In this document: positions 24,712 through 33,743 of the stretch, piece by piece
How the letters are laid out: every line of letters begins with the position of its first letter
How positions within the stretch are numbered: the first letter of the stretch is position 1
DNA from: Loktanella sp. DSM 29012
Lineage (GTDB): Bacteria > Pseudomonadota > Alphaproteobacteria > Rhodobacterales > Rhodobacteraceae
Length of the DNA stretch: 64,000 nt
Assembly (NCBI RefSeq): GCF_900110705.1
Contig: NZ_FOEJ01000005.1
Location: 248,001 to 312,000, forward strand
Direction: 5' to 3'
Notes under the pieces: model-generated
Seen by the model: only the letters and a program-made list of their open reading frames with translations
Database searches by the model: none
Told to the model about the DNA's origin: nothing
Program-made: the position numbers and the translations under genes

Positions 24712-25386
24712 ATGGCCGACAAGACATTGTTCATCACGGGCGCATCCAGCGGTATCGGTGCAGCAACTGCACGCAAGGCGGTGGCAAGCGGCTGGAACGT
24801 GGGCCTGTTTGCCCGGTCCGAGGATAAACTGGCGCATCTGGTGAACGAACTGGGTGATGCTGCGCTGGCCTTGCCGGGTGATGCGACCGACTATGATGCA
24901 CTGAGCGCCGCGCTGGATATGCTGGCCGACAAATTCGGCGGTGTGCACGCAGCCTTTGCCAATGCGGGGCGTGGCACGTCGCAGGGCGGCACCGAAGGCG
25001 GCGATGTGGATGATTGGCAGGGCATGATCGACCTGAATGTCATGGGCCTGCTGAAAACCACCAAGGCCGCGCTGCCGCACCTGAAAAAGACCAAGGGACA
25101 TATGGTGCTGACCGGCTCTGCCGCCGGACGCCGCCATTTGTCGGGATCGGTTTACGGCGCGACCAAATGGTTCGTACATGGTTACGGCGGCAACCTGGCC
25201 GAAGAGATGAAGGAATGGGGCGGTCGATGCACCGTCGTGGCACCCGGCATGGTGAACACCGCATTTTTCGATGAGCCGAAACCCGACAAGCTGCAACCCG
25301 ATGACGTGGCCGATGCGGTCATGCTGGCACTGAATGCGTCCGAGGTGAACGATGTGCGCGAAGTGTTCCTGATGCCGCGCGGCTGA
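24712..25386 (+). CDS. SDR family NAD(P)-dependent oxidoreductase
   Basis: 224 residues. The nucleotide-binding motif is TGASSGIG (9-16), AFANAGRG gives the NAG element, and the catalytic Ser/Tyr/Lys triad lies at GSAAGRR and YGATK (Tyr148, Lys152). The substrate cannot be told from the sequence. ATG 24712 has GGAGAG upstream. It ends in a strong hairpin shared with the convergent HxlR gene. Confidence 0.88.
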   Translation: MADKTLFITGASSGIGAATARKAVASGWNVGLFARSEDKLAHLVNELGDAALALPGDATDYDALSAALDMLADKFGGVHAAFANAGRGTSQGGTEGGDVDDWQGMIDLNVMGLLKTTKAALPHLKKTKGHMVLTGSAAGRRHLSGSVYGATKWFVHGYGGNLAEEMKEWGGRCTVVAPGMVNTAFFDEPKPDKLQPDDVADAVMLALNASEVNDVREVFLMPRG

Positions 25387-25414
25387 TTTCGATTGTCGCA
25401 GCTACATAGTTTCA

Positions 25415-25448
25415 GACGCGACCGCAGGACCTAGCCTGCGGTCGCGTC
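25415..25448. terminator. strong bidirectional hairpin terminator
   Basis: A perfect 14-bp stem (GACGCGACCGCAGG with its complement) and a 6-base loop, placed between the SDR gene and the convergent HxlR gene and including the HxlR stop codon. No long U tract on either side, but stem strength and position support termination. Confidence 0.6.
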
Positions 25449-25829
25449 GTATTTGGCCCGAGCCTGCGCCAGCGTATCGGCGTGCGTCTCGGCCCAGTCC
25501 AGCAGGCCCTGCACAGGGACCAGCAAGGACTGTCCCAGATCCGTCAATTCATAAGACACGCTGGGCGGTTTCGTCGGAAAGACACGCCGCAGGATCAGGC
25601 CGTCCCGTTCAAGATCGCGCAACGATTGGGTTAGCATCCGTTTCGATATATCGGGTAAGGCGCGGCCAAGCGCATTGAACCGTGCCGGGCCGTTATGCAG
25701 CGTCAGCAGGATCAGTGTCGTCCATTTGGCCGCCACATGATCGAGGACATGGCGCACAGGACAATTGTTCAGATCTATCTCCTCTGACTGCCAGCGTTCC
25801 ATGCGCGAAATCTGTTTTTGTCCGTCCAC
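25431..25829 (-). CDS. HxlR family redox-type transcriptional regulator
   Basis: 132 residues from GTG 25829, preceded by GAGGG; an ATG at 25802 is an alternative. The winged-helix HxlR core is [20 protein letters not shown], then [28 protein letters not shown]. Cys23, just before the core, matches the sensing cysteine of YodB/HypR/QorR-type regulators of electrophile and quinone stress. It is divergent from the QorB-like gene, its probable target, with about 110 bp between the starts. Confidence 0.88.
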   Translation of the reverse strand: MDGQKQISRMERWQSEEIDLNNCPVRHVLDHVAAKWTTLILLTLHNGPARFNALGRALPDISKRMLTQSLRDLERDGLILRRVFPTKPPSVSYELTDLGQSLLVPVQGLLDWAETHADTLAQARAKYDATAG

Positions 25830-25938
25830 GGGTGGTTCCCTCTGTGTGCCTTGTGCAGGAAATCCTGCCTCCTTTTCAGGGTGCGATGCAGTCTCTAACT
25901 GAGACCTGTATTCGATTTTCATTACAGAGGACAGAGTC

Positions 25939-26802
25939 ATGTCAGAACACTATATGGTCACGGGGGCCACCGGCCAATTGGGCCGCAAGGTCATCGCAAA
26001 CCTGCGCCAGCGCGTTCCGGCGTCGCAGATCACCGCGATGGTGCGCAGCACCACGGCCAAGGACGCATTCGAGACCGACGGCATCACCGCCCGTATCGCC
26101 GACTATCACGACCCAGACAGTCTGGATGCGGCACTCGACGGGGTCACCCGGCTGTTGCTGATTTCATCGTCGGACTTCAACGACCGACAGGGGCAACATG
26201 CCAACGTCATCAACGCCGCCAAGGCGCGTGGCGTCGGTCTGATCGCCTATACGTCGGTGCTGCATGCATCTGATAGCCCGCTCTGGCTGGCCGCCGATCA
26301 CAAGGCGACCGAGGCGCTGCTGGCCGACAGTGGCGTGCCGCACACGCTGTTGCGCAACGGCTGGTACATCGAAAACCTACTGATGAGCCTGCCGCAGGAT
26401 TTGACGATGGGCCAGCATTTCGGTGCGGCCCGTGACGGCAGATTTGCCGCAGCCACACGGCAGGACTTTGCCGAGGCAGCGGCGGCAGCGCTGGCCGATC
26501 CCAGCCACGACGGCGCGACATTCGAATTGGCGGGCGATACCAGCTTTACCCTGACAGAACTGGCGCAGGACATCAGCGTACAATCCGGCAAACCGGTCGC
26601 CTATGTCGATCTGCCCGAGGCAGATTTCGCAGCCGCGTTGATCAGCGCGGGCCTGCCGCCTGCATTTGCGGAATTGTTGGCCCAGACGGATGCAATGGCC
26701 GCGGATGGTGCGCTGGACGACCAGTCGGGCGATTTGCGCCGCCTGATCGGCAGGCCGACCACACCCCTGTCAGATGCGGTCAAGGCTGCGTTGGCCGCCT
26801 GA
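25939..26802 (+). CDS. NmrA/QorB-like NAD(P)H quinone oxidoreductase
   Basis: 287 residues of the atypical SDR group: [10 protein letters not shown] (9-18), [20 protein letters not shown] and [14 protein letters not shown] typical of YtfG/QorB. Probably reduces quinones or related electrophiles at NAD(P)H expense. GAGGAC precedes the ATG. The pairing with a divergent HxlR regulator is the known qorR-qorB arrangement. A strong terminator follows. Confidence 0.85.
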   Translation: MSEHYMVTGATGQLGRKVIANLRQRVPASQITAMVRSTTAKDAFETDGITARIADYHDPDSLDAALDGVTRLLLISSSDFNDRQGQHANVINAAKARGVGLIAYTSVLHASDSPLWLAADHKATEALLADSGVPHTLLRNGWYIENLLMSLPQDLTMGQHFGAARDGRFAAATRQDFAEAAAAALADPSHDGATFELAGDTSFTLTELAQDISVQSGKPVAYVDLPEADFAAALISAGLPPAFAELLAQTDAMAADGALDDQSGDLRRLIGRPTTPLSDAVKAALAA

Positions 26803-26809
26803 ATGCAAT

Positions 26810-26840
26810 GGGGCCGCAGTGCAGACTGCGGCCCCGTTTT
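26810..26840 (+). terminator. rho-independent terminator after the QorB-like gene
   Basis: An 11-bp perfect stem (GGGGCCGCAGT and complement) with a GCAG loop, followed by GTTTTG. It lies between the convergent QorB-like and HlyU-family genes. Confidence 0.85.
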
Positions 26841-26855
26841 GTCGGAACGTCACGA

Positions 26856-27143
26856 TCAGGCGTTGAACAGACCGGCCCCTTGCTGATCGATCATCAGCTT
26901 GGCCTTGGCGATGGACGCGGCCACGGCATCGTCGAACGACTGGAGCGTATCGGCCCTGATCAACTGGTGTTCGCGGCTCTCGCCATCGACCTCGCCGATG
27001 ATCCGTGCCCCAATGCGATAGGCCTTGTCAGCCTTGATCGGTGCCGGGATGATCGTGAAACCCTTGTAGACCTCGCCTTGCGGCTCGGCTGCGACGGGGT
27101 CTGCGGATTGCCCCCCGCCAAAGAGTTTCGACAGCCAGGACAT
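26856..27143 (-). CDS. HlyU family protein
   Basis: 95 residues: MSWLSKLFGGG at the start, then YKGFTIIPAPIKADKAYRIG and a C-terminal KAKLMIDQQGAGLF, the HlyU family pattern. The family is named after a Vibrio haemolysin activator, but most alphaproteobacterial members are small proteins of unknown function. The start lies two bases from the end of rpoD on the same strand, so it may be co-transcribed with rpoD. Confidence 0.85.
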   Translation of the reverse strand: MSWLSKLFGGGQSADPVAAEPQGEVYKGFTIIPAPIKADKAYRIGARIIGEVDGESREHQLIRADTLQSFDDAVAASIAKAKLMIDQQGAGLFNA

Positions 27144-27145
27144 GC

Positions 27146-29122
27146 CTATTGATCCAGGAACGACCGCAGTTTGCGCGACCGGCTGGGATGCTTGAGCTTG
27201 CGCAGTGCCTTGGCTTCGATCTGACGGATACGTTCGCGCGTCACGCTGAACTGCTGACCGACCTCTTCCAGCGTGTGATCGGTGTTCATGCCGATGCCGA
27301 AACGCATACGCAGCACGCGTTCCTCACGCGGGGTGAGCGAGGCCAGCACGCGGGTCGTGGTTTCCTTGAGGTTTTCCTGAATGGCGGAATCCAGCGGCAG
27401 GATCGCATTCTTGTCCTCGATGAAATCGCCAAGTTGGCTGTCTTCCTCGTCGCCAATCGGCGTTTCCAGCGAAATCGGTTCCTTGGCGATTTTCATCACC
27501 TTGCGGACCTTTTCCAGCGGCATCTGCAGTTTTTCTGCCAATTCCTCGGGCGTGGGTTCGCGGCCGATTTCGTGCAGCATCTGGCGCCCGGTGCGGACCA
27601 GCTTGTTGATCGTCTCTATCATGTGGACCGGGATACGGATCGTGCGCGCCTGATCCGCGATGGATCGGGTTATCGCCTGACGGATCCACCAGGTCGCATA
27701 GGTCGAGAATTTGTAGCCCCGACGATATTCAAATTTGTCGACGGCCTTCATCAGGCCGATGTTGCCTTCCTGGATCAGGTCCAGGAATTGCAGACCACGG
27801 TTTGTGTATTTCTTGGCGATGGAAATCACGAGACGCAGGTTGGCCTCGACCATTTCCTTTTTCGCGGCGCGGGCTTCTTTTTCGCCCTTCTGGACCTGCT
27901 GCACGATGCGGCGGAATTCGGTGATGTCGACGCCGACGTACTGACCGACCTGGGCCATGTCGCCGCGCAACTCCTCGATCTTGTCAGTGGACCGTTCCAG
28001 CAGCATCGACCAGCCACGGCCGGATTTGCTGGCGATTTCGTCCAGCCAGTTGGGGTCGAGTTCGCGACCCCGGTAGGCGTCGATGAATTCACGCCGATTG
28101 ATGCGGGCCTGATCGGCCAGTTTCACCATGGCCGAGTCGATCTGCATGATGCGGCGGTTGATGCCGTACAGCTGGTCGATCAGCGCCTCGATCCGGTTGT
28201 TGTGCAGATGAAGCGAATTCACCATCTCGACGATCTCGGACCGCAGTTTCTGGTAGGTCTCTTCCTCGCCCGAGGAAAAGCTGCTGTCCTCGTTCAGGGT
28301 GGCGTCCATGCGCGCATCCTGCATGTCGGACAGTTTGGCAAAATCGGCGGCGATGATGTCGAGTGTTTCCAGCACGCGCGGTTTCAGCGCGGCCTCCATC
28401 GCGGCAAGCGACATGTTCGCCTGCTCGTCATCGTCGTCGTCGTCATCCTTGGCGATCGGGTTGCCGTCGGCGTCCAGATCGGGTTTGTCGTCACCTTCGG
28501 ATGTGCCGCCCGTGCCAGCCGTCACGACCGGTTCGGTGGCATCGTCGTCACCCAGCTGGTTGCCAAAGGTGGTTTCCAGATCGATCACGTCGCGCAGCAG
28601 GATGTCTTCGCTCAGAAGTTCGTCGCGCCAGATCGTGATGGCCTGGAATGTCAGCGGGCTTTCGCACAGCCCGAGGATCATCGTGTTGCGACCGGCCTCG
28701 ATCCGCTTGGCGATGGCGATTTCGCCCTCGCGGGACAGCAGCTCGACACTGCCCATTTCGCGCAGGTACATCCGCACGGGGTCATCGGTGCGATCAAGCT
28801 TTTCCGCCTCGGCACCGCCGAGGGCGACATCACGCGACCCGGCAATGGTCGCCACGTCGGTGCTGGTCTTGTTTTCTTCGGTTTCCTCGGATTCTTCTTC
28901 CTCGGTGACCTGGATGCCCATTTCAGACAGCATCGACATCACGTCCTCGATCTGGTCCGAGGACACCTGATCGGGTGGCAGCACCGCGTTCAACTGGTCA
29001 TAGGTGATGTAACCACGCTCGCGCGCGTCCTGGATCATCTTCTTGACGGCAGCCTGGCTGAGGTCGAGGGAAATGTCGCTGTCGGAATTGTCCTTGCGGT
29101 CGTCATTGTCTTTGGCGGCCAT
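27146..29122 (-). CDS. rpoD: RNA polymerase primary sigma factor RpoD
   Basis: 658 residues, group 1 sigma-70. Region 1.1 is at the N-terminus, region 1.2 at [11 protein letters not shown], a large non-conserved acidic insert (about 190-330) holds a run of seven Asp residues, region 2 has [40 protein letters not shown], region 3 follows, and region 4 ends with [33 protein letters not shown]. Adjacent to dnaG on the same strand, as in the classic macromolecular synthesis operon. The 167-bp gap between them is rich in GANTC sites. Confidence 0.97.
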   Translation of the reverse strand: MAAKDNDDRKDNSDSDISLDLSQAAVKKMIQDARERGYITYDQLNAVLPPDQVSSDQIEDVMSMLSEMGIQVTEEEESEETEENKTSTDVATIAGSRDVALGGAEAEKLDRTDDPVRMYLREMGSVELLSREGEIAIAKRIEAGRNTMILGLCESPLTFQAITIWRDELLSEDILLRDVIDLETTFGNQLGDDDATEPVVTAGTGGTSEGDDKPDLDADGNPIAKDDDDDDDEQANMSLAAMEAALKPRVLETLDIIAADFAKLSDMQDARMDATLNEDSSFSSGEEETYQKLRSEIVEMVNSLHLHNNRIEALIDQLYGINRRIMQIDSAMVKLADQARINRREFIDAYRGRELDPNWLDEIASKSGRGWSMLLERSTDKIEELRGDMAQVGQYVGVDITEFRRIVQQVQKGEKEARAAKKEMVEANLRLVISIAKKYTNRGLQFLDLIQEGNIGLMKAVDKFEYRRGYKFSTYATWWIRQAITRSIADQARTIRIPVHMIETINKLVRTGRQMLHEIGREPTPEELAEKLQMPLEKVRKVMKIAKEPISLETPIGDEEDSQLGDFIEDKNAILPLDSAIQENLKETTTRVLASLTPREERVLRMRFGIGMNTDHTLEEVGQQFSVTRERIRQIEAKALRKLKHPSRSRKLRSFLDQ

Positions 29123-29161
29123 GGTACGGTCTCCCTCGTTCCAGCAACGATCAGTCCCAGT

Positions 29162-29273
29162 GATTCGGGTGATTCGGCTTTGTACGAATCAACGCGTCAT
29201 TCGCGTGATTCGCAACCTGTTGCCGGTCAATTTCGGCTGATGTTGCAACTATCCCTGCGGCCAAAGGCGAGTC
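29162..29273. promoter_or_regulatory. cluster of five GANTC (CcrM) sites upstream of rpoD
   Basis: GATTC at 29162, 29171 and 29207, GAATC at 29186 and GAGTC at 29269, five sites in 112 bp against an expectation of about one per 256 bp in random sequence. GANTC is the target of the cell-cycle methyltransferase CcrM in alphaproteobacteria. The cluster lies in the dnaG-rpoD gap, partly as GATTCG(G) repeats. Confidence 0.5.
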
Positions 29274-29289
29274 TGACCGCGTGTCAGCG

Positions 29290-31254
29290 CTATTTAGGGT
29301 CCTCTGGCGGCTTTGCAATCGCCAACGCCTCCCAAAGCGCCCGCGCCGCCGAAAGTTCGTCGCTATCCAGTTCAGCGCCGTTCTCGGCGACGATCATTTC
29401 GCCACTGGACCCCGCCGCGATGATTGCGGCCCGGTCGCGGGCAGTCGTGGCCTGCCGCAGACGCCATGTCAGACCTTCGTCACCCGCGTCGATGTCCTCT
29501 TGGGCCTCGCGGACCTCTTGCGGCAGGGCGCGCGCGGTCGACAGTTTGGCAAAGGCCTCGGACAGACATGCGCTGGCGAAGTCCAGATCACCGGGTTTGC
29601 GCAGCCCCGATGACAGTTGCACGATGCGTTGACAGGTCAGCGCATCGACCGCTGCTTCTAGCCCGGCATCGTGCAATGCCGCGCGCAGGTCGGTGCCAGG
29701 CGCCATGCGCAGAATGACCCCGCGCAGGGCCGCATGATCGTCATCGGTGCATTCCATCGCCTCGATCTGCGCCATGAAGGGTTCGATGGCCGCAGGTGTT
29801 GCGATCAGCGTGGCCAGGATCACCGCCTCGCGCAGATGATCGTCGCGGGTGGCCCCTGTTGCCAGCGCCGAGTTGCGGTTGGTGGCCACCGGCGATTGAT
29901 CACGGTGCCAGGCATCCAGTCCGCGCGGATTGAAGGTCCCTCGGCGGCCGGGGGCGCGGGCCTGTGGCTTGCGCGTCCGAAACAGATCCCATTTCAGTTC
30001 CTTGAGCGCTTGATCATAGTGGTTGCGCAGATCGGGGTCCTGTATCAGGGCCGTTTTCTGGCGCAGCGCCTTGTCCAGCGCGGCCCGGCGTTCGGGGCTG
30101 TCGAATGTGCGGCCTTCGGTTTCGCGTTGCCACAACAGTTGAACCATGGGGTTTGCAGCATCCAGAATGCCCTGCATCGCGCCCTTGCCCTGTTGTTTCA
30201 GTACGTCGTCGGGGTCCAGCCCCTTGGGCATCACGGCAAAGCGCAGGGATTTGCCCGCCGAGAGCAATGGCAGGGCGATGTCGATGGTGCGCATCGCCGC
30301 GCGCAGACCGGCGGTATCGCCGTCCAGCGCGATGATCGGTTCGTCCGCCACCCGCCACAGCATCGCCAGATGATGTTCGGTGACAGCGGTGCCAAGGGGG
30401 GCGACAGCGGCCTCGAACCCGGCCTCGGACAGGGCGATCACGTCCATGTAGCCTTCGGCCACGATCAGCGGCTGGCCCTTGCCCGCAGCGGTGCGGGCGT
30501 TCTGGATGTTGTAAAGCGTGCGGGATTTGTCGAACAGCAGCGTTTCGGGCGAGTTGTAGTATTTCGCCTTGGCATCTGCCGCCATCGCGCGACCACCCAG
30601 ACCGATGGGCCGCCCCCGCGCATTGCGGATCGGAAAGATGATGCGGTCGCGAAACCGGTCATAGGGCGCACCGCCGTAATCCGATTTCGCAGCAAGGCCG
30701 GCATCAATTACCATCTGCTGCGACACGCCCTTGCCCGTCAGGGCGGCCAGCACGCCGCCCTTGTCCGGGGCGAAACCGATGTCCCAGCGCGCGCATGCCT
30801 CGGGGTCCAGCCCGCGCCGGGTCAGGTAGTCGCGGGCCTCTGACGCGGCTGCCATGTTCAGGTTCAGGCGAAAATGCTGCACCGCCAGTTCCATGACGTC
30901 GGCCAGTTCGGTGCGGGCATCGGCCTTTTCCTGCGCACGCGGGTCGCGTTCGGGCATGGTCAGGCCCGCCTCGCCCGCGAGGATCTGAACCGCCTCCATG
31001 AAGCCCACGTTCTCGGTTTCGCGTACAAAGGAAATCGCGTCGCCCTTGGCGTGACAGCCAAAGCAATAATAGAACCCCTTGCGGTCATCGACGTGAAAAC
31101 TGGCGGATTTTTCCTGATGGAAGGGGCAAGGCGCCCACATGTCGCCCTTGCCTGCATTGGATTTGCGGCTGTCCCACATGACCTTGCGGCCGACAACGTC
31201 GGAGATCGACAGGCGGGTGCGCAATTCGTCGAGGAAACCGGGCGGGAGTGACAT
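29290..31254 (-). CDS. dnaG: DNA primase DnaG
   Basis: 654 residues. CHC2-type zinc finger CPFHQEKSASFHVDDRKGFY with YYCFGCHAKGD, the RNA polymerase core with RIIFPIRNARGRPIGLGGRAM, TOPRIM acidic motifs LIVAEGYMDVIAL and IALDGDTAGLRAA, and a C-terminal helicase-binding region. Makes RNA primers at the replication fork. One consensus DnaA box lies about 55 bp upstream of the ATG, next to a copy of the interspersed GGAGTATTTTTGG element. Confidence 0.97.
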   Translation of the reverse strand: MSLPPGFLDELRTRLSISDVVGRKVMWDSRKSNAGKGDMWAPCPFHQEKSASFHVDDRKGFYYCFGCHAKGDAISFVRETENVGFMEAVQILAGEAGLTMPERDPRAQEKADARTELADVMELAVQHFRLNLNMAAASEARDYLTRRGLDPEACARWDIGFAPDKGGVLAALTGKGVSQQMVIDAGLAAKSDYGGAPYDRFRDRIIFPIRNARGRPIGLGGRAMAADAKAKYYNSPETLLFDKSRTLYNIQNARTAAGKGQPLIVAEGYMDVIALSEAGFEAAVAPLGTAVTEHHLAMLWRVADEPIIALDGDTAGLRAAMRTIDIALPLLSAGKSLRFAVMPKGLDPDDVLKQQGKGAMQGILDAANPMVQLLWQRETEGRTFDSPERRAALDKALRQKTALIQDPDLRNHYDQALKELKWDLFRTRKPQARAPGRRGTFNPRGLDAWHRDQSPVATNRNSALATGATRDDHLREAVILATLIATPAAIEPFMAQIEAMECTDDDHAALRGVILRMAPGTDLRAALHDAGLEAAVDALTCQRIVQLSSGLRKPGDLDFASACLSEAFAKLSTARALPQEVREAQEDIDAGDEGLTWRLRQATTARDRAAIIAAGSSGEMIVAENGAELDSDELSAARALWEALAIAKPPEDPK

Positions 31255-31308
31255 GGCCCCAATATCGGGGTTGCAACGCGCGGAGTCGAGTGGCTGGCGG
31301 CCGGTTGT

Positions 31309-31317
31309 TGTGGATAA
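31309..31317. promoter_or_regulatory. consensus DnaA box upstream of dnaG
   Basis: TGTGGATAA, the inverse of TTATCCACA, lies 55 bp before the dnaG start codon. A single exact 9-mer could be chance, but two further exact copies stand before nrdR in this window. Confidence 0.4.
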
Positions 31318-31323
31318 CGTCGC

Positions 31324-31379
31324 TGGGGGCGCTGCCCCCGGCTGCGCCTCCCCCGGAGTATTTTTGGCAAGATAATGCG
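31324..31379 (+). repeat. interspersed hairpin + GGAGTATTTTTGG element, copy A
   Basis: GGGGGC-GCT-GCCCCC hairpin, then a C-rich stretch and the core GGAGTATTTTTGGCAAGATA (31355-31374). The core recurs at 37951, 38101 (inverted) and 59181. Located between the MATE gene end and the dnaG start, probably as a MATE-side terminator on one strand. Confidence 0.75.
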
Positions 31380-31390
31380 AGACGCCCGCG

Positions 31391-32701
31391 TCAGGCGCGC
31401 GCGGCGCGTTCGAGTGCGGGGTAGCGCAGGCCCAGCGTCAGGCCGCGGACGATGAAACTGAGCAGCAGGGCCAGCCACAAGCCATGATTGCCGAAGGCCG
31501 CCATCAACGGAATGACGGCGGCGAAATACACGGCAGCGGAGACGATCATCATGTTGCGCATATCCGTGGTGCGGGTCGCGCCGATGAAGATGCCGTCAAG
31601 CATCCAGGCCGCTACCCCCAGTACCGGGGCCGCGATCATGTAGGGCAGGTAATCGCGCGCCACGTCCCGGACCAGCGGCGCCGTCGTCATCAGGTCGATC
31701 ACAGCCCCGCCCAGCATGAGGAAACCCAGTGCAAGACCGGCACAGATGCCAGCACCCCAGGCGCTGGTCAGCAGCGCCGCCCGGCGCAGGGCCTGTGGCG
31801 CACGGCGGCCCAAAGCCTGGCCCACCAGCGCCTCGGCCGCGAGGGCAAAGCCGTCAAGCGCATAGGCTGTCACCTGGAGGAATTGCAGCAGGATCTGGTT
31901 GGCCGCCAATTGGACGTCGCCGAAATCGGCACCCCAGAACAGAAAGCTGACAAAGACCGCCTGCAACAGCACCGAGCGGATCATGATGTCGGAATTCACG
32001 ATCGCCATGCGGGCCAGCTTGACGGGATCGAAAATCCGCGCCGTGTCGCGCCATGCGGGCACAGCAAAGGCCGCACGGCACAGCCACAGTCCGAACAGCA
32101 TTCCCGACCATTCCGCGATGAACGTGGCCCAGGCCACGCCCGGCACGCCCCAGTCAAACCCAAGCACGAACAGCAGGTCGAGACCGATGTTGACGCCATT
32201 GGTCAGCACCTGAACCGCCAGCACCGCCATCGTGCGTTCCTGGGCAATGAGCCAGCCGGTGATCCCGTAGAGCGCAATTGCGGCGGGTGCGGACCAGACC
32301 CGCACGGACATGTACTGCCGGGCAAGGGTTTCGACCTCGGCGCTGGCGGGGGAGACGACGAAGGCCCCTGCGAAGAGCGGCCACTGCAACAGGATGATCG
32401 CGGCCCCGGCACTGAGGCCGATCAATAGCACCCGGCTGAGCAGGGCTGCCACCTCGGCCGTGTCGCCGGCCCCGATGGCCTGTGCGGTCAGGCCGGATGT
32501 CCCCATGCGCAGAAATCCGAAGATCCAGTAGATGGCCGTGAGGATGATCGCACCGATGGCCACGGCACCGATCGGGGCCGCCTGCCCCATCTGCCCCACG
32601 ACGCCCGTATCGACGATGCCCAGGATCGGCACCGTTGCATTGGACACGACGACCGGGAGCGCGATGTGCAGCACGCGCCGATGGGTCAGCGTGTCAATCA
32701 C
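31391..32701 (-). CDS. MATE family efflux transporter
   Basis: 436 residues, about 12 hydrophobic helices. MATE patterns include ALPVVVSNATVPILGIVDTGVVG at the start, GTSGLTAQAIGAGD, and ALDGFALAAEALVGQALGRR. Closest in feel to the DinF-like branch. Exports drugs or metabolites using sodium or proton gradients; substrate unknown. Starts with GTG 32701 overlapping the end of a thioesterase gene by 8 bases, so it is the third gene of a thioesterase-thioesterase-MATE operon. Confidence 0.9.
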   Translation of the reverse strand: MIDTLTHRRVLHIALPVVVSNATVPILGIVDTGVVGQMGQAAPIGAVAIGAIILTAIYWIFGFLRMGTSGLTAQAIGAGDTAEVAALLSRVLLIGLSAGAAIILLQWPLFAGAFVVSPASAEVETLARQYMSVRVWSAPAAIALYGITGWLIAQERTMAVLAVQVLTNGVNIGLDLLFVLGFDWGVPGVAWATFIAEWSGMLFGLWLCRAAFAVPAWRDTARIFDPVKLARMAIVNSDIMIRSVLLQAVFVSFLFWGADFGDVQLAANQILLQFLQVTAYALDGFALAAEALVGQALGRRAPQALRRAALLTSAWGAGICAGLALGFLMLGGAVIDLMTTAPLVRDVARDYLPYMIAAPVLGVAAWMLDGIFIGATRTTDMRNMMIVSAAVYFAAVIPLMAAFGNHGLWLALLLSFIVRGLTLGLRYPALERAARA

Positions 32702-33182
32702 GCTGCGGCATCAGGAAATGCCCGGTCGCCTGAGCAAAGGGGCGCGCGCTGTTGTCCTGCCAGCCCTCGGCGTGGACAGAGGCATAGCGCCGTCCCGACC
32801 GGGTGATCCGCGCACGGGCATAGGCGTCGCGCGGCAGGCCCGAGCGCAGGTAATCCACGGTGAAATCAATGGTCTTGGGCAGGCGGCGCGGCGAATCCTC
32901 GACGCCCTCGCCCGCCTCGAGCGCATCCCATTGCGTGAACCAGCTAAGCGAGATGATCGACGTCACCTCGAGGAATGCCGCCGTCACGCCACCGTGGATC
33001 GCAGGCAGCGCCGGGTTGCCGATCAGCATGTCGGCATAGGGCAATACGCCCGTCAGCTCATCCCCGCGGCGGTCGAAACGGATGCCCAGGAACTTGATGT
33101 AGGGAACGCCGTCGATCAGCGCCTCGAGTGCGGCATCGCGACGTTGCTTGACGACCTGGACAGGTTCGGGACGGCGGCTCAT
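32694..33182 (-). CDS. PaaI-like hotdog thioesterase (second of pair)
   Basis: 162 residues of the hotdog fold. YIKFLGIRFDRRGDELTGVLP opens the core, and NPALPAIHGGVTAAFLEVTS carries the HGG thioesterase motif. An internal acidic EAGEGVEDSPRRLPKTIDF insert is present before the last strands. Probably hydrolyses acyl- or aryl-CoA. Overlaps both neighbours (upstream thioesterase by 4 bases, MATE by 8). Confidence 0.82.
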   Translation of the reverse strand: MSRRPEPVQVVKQRRDAALEALIDGVPYIKFLGIRFDRRGDELTGVLPYADMLIGNPALPAIHGGVTAAFLEVTSIISLSWFTQWDALEAGEGVEDSPRRLPKTIDFTVDYLRSGLPRDAYARARITRSGRRYASVHAEGWQDNSARPFAQATGHFLMPQRD

Positions 33183-33646
33183 GCGGGGTCCTTTGGGCGT
33201 TCGACGGTAAATGCGCCCGTGGCGCAGGCGACCGGCCGGTCAGGGTCGGCGTCATAGGCCGTGGCGCGCACGAATGCGACCGAGCGTGTCATGTGATAGC
33301 AGGTCGCCACCGCTCGGATGGACTGCCCCGGCGTGGCGGCGCGCATGTAGTCGATCCGCAGGTCGATGGTGGCGGTGCCCAGCGCGCTGTCGGGATGCGC
33401 GATCACGGCAGCGCCGCAACAGGTATCCATCAAGGCAGACACTGCACCACCGTGGATCACCCCTGTGTCCGGATCCCCCACAAGGCGCGGATCGAAAGGC
33501 ATGGTGATTTCGGCCATGCCGGGGCCGACGTCCGTGACCTGCATCGCCAGTTCGCGGGCATGCGGGATCATCCCGATGAACTGCCGTGCGATTTTCGTAC
33601 GTCGTTCGGCCTGTGCATCGGTCGTCGTCGTGGGCGTTTGCGTCAT
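33179..33646 (-). CDS. PaaI-like hotdog thioesterase (first of pair)
   Basis: 155 residues. The hotdog core includes GPGMAEITMPFDPRLVGDPD and the active motif TGVIHGGAVSALMDTCCG, typical of PaaI/YdiI-like thioesterases. First gene of the operon leading to the MATE exporter. Divergent from mntX with a 97-bp intergenic space carrying a Mur-like box. Confidence 0.85.
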   Translation of the reverse strand: MTQTPTTTTDAQAERRTKIARQFIGMIPHARELAMQVTDVGPGMAEITMPFDPRLVGDPDTGVIHGGAVSALMDTCCGAAVIAHPDSALGTATIDLRIDYMRAATPGQSIRAVATCYHMTRSVAFVRATAYDADPDRPVACATGAFTVERPKDPA

Positions 33647-33715
33647 TTATCTACCTGCGCGAATTGACCTGCAATTTGGCACTTGTCGCGCACAGCGCAA
33701 CCCTTATATCTTTTA

Positions 33716-33732
33716 TTGAGAATAATTCGCAA
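33716..33732. promoter_or_regulatory. Mur/Fur-like palindrome upstream of mntX
   Basis: TTGAGAAT-A-ATTCGCAA is an 8-1-8 palindrome with one mismatch, resembling Fur-superfamily boxes. It ends 11 bp before the mntX ATG, so it also overlaps the ribosome-binding area and could affect transcription close to its start. In Rhodobacterales the Fur homologue is generally the manganese regulator Mur. Confidence 0.6.
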
Positions 33733-33743
33733 CTGGGTGATCC

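Noticed and set aside
27149-29632. 827-codon open frame on the plus strand opposite rpoD
   Set aside because: It is the antisense shadow of a clear RpoD gene in GC-rich DNA; the protein has no recognisable motif and its length comes from codon bias.
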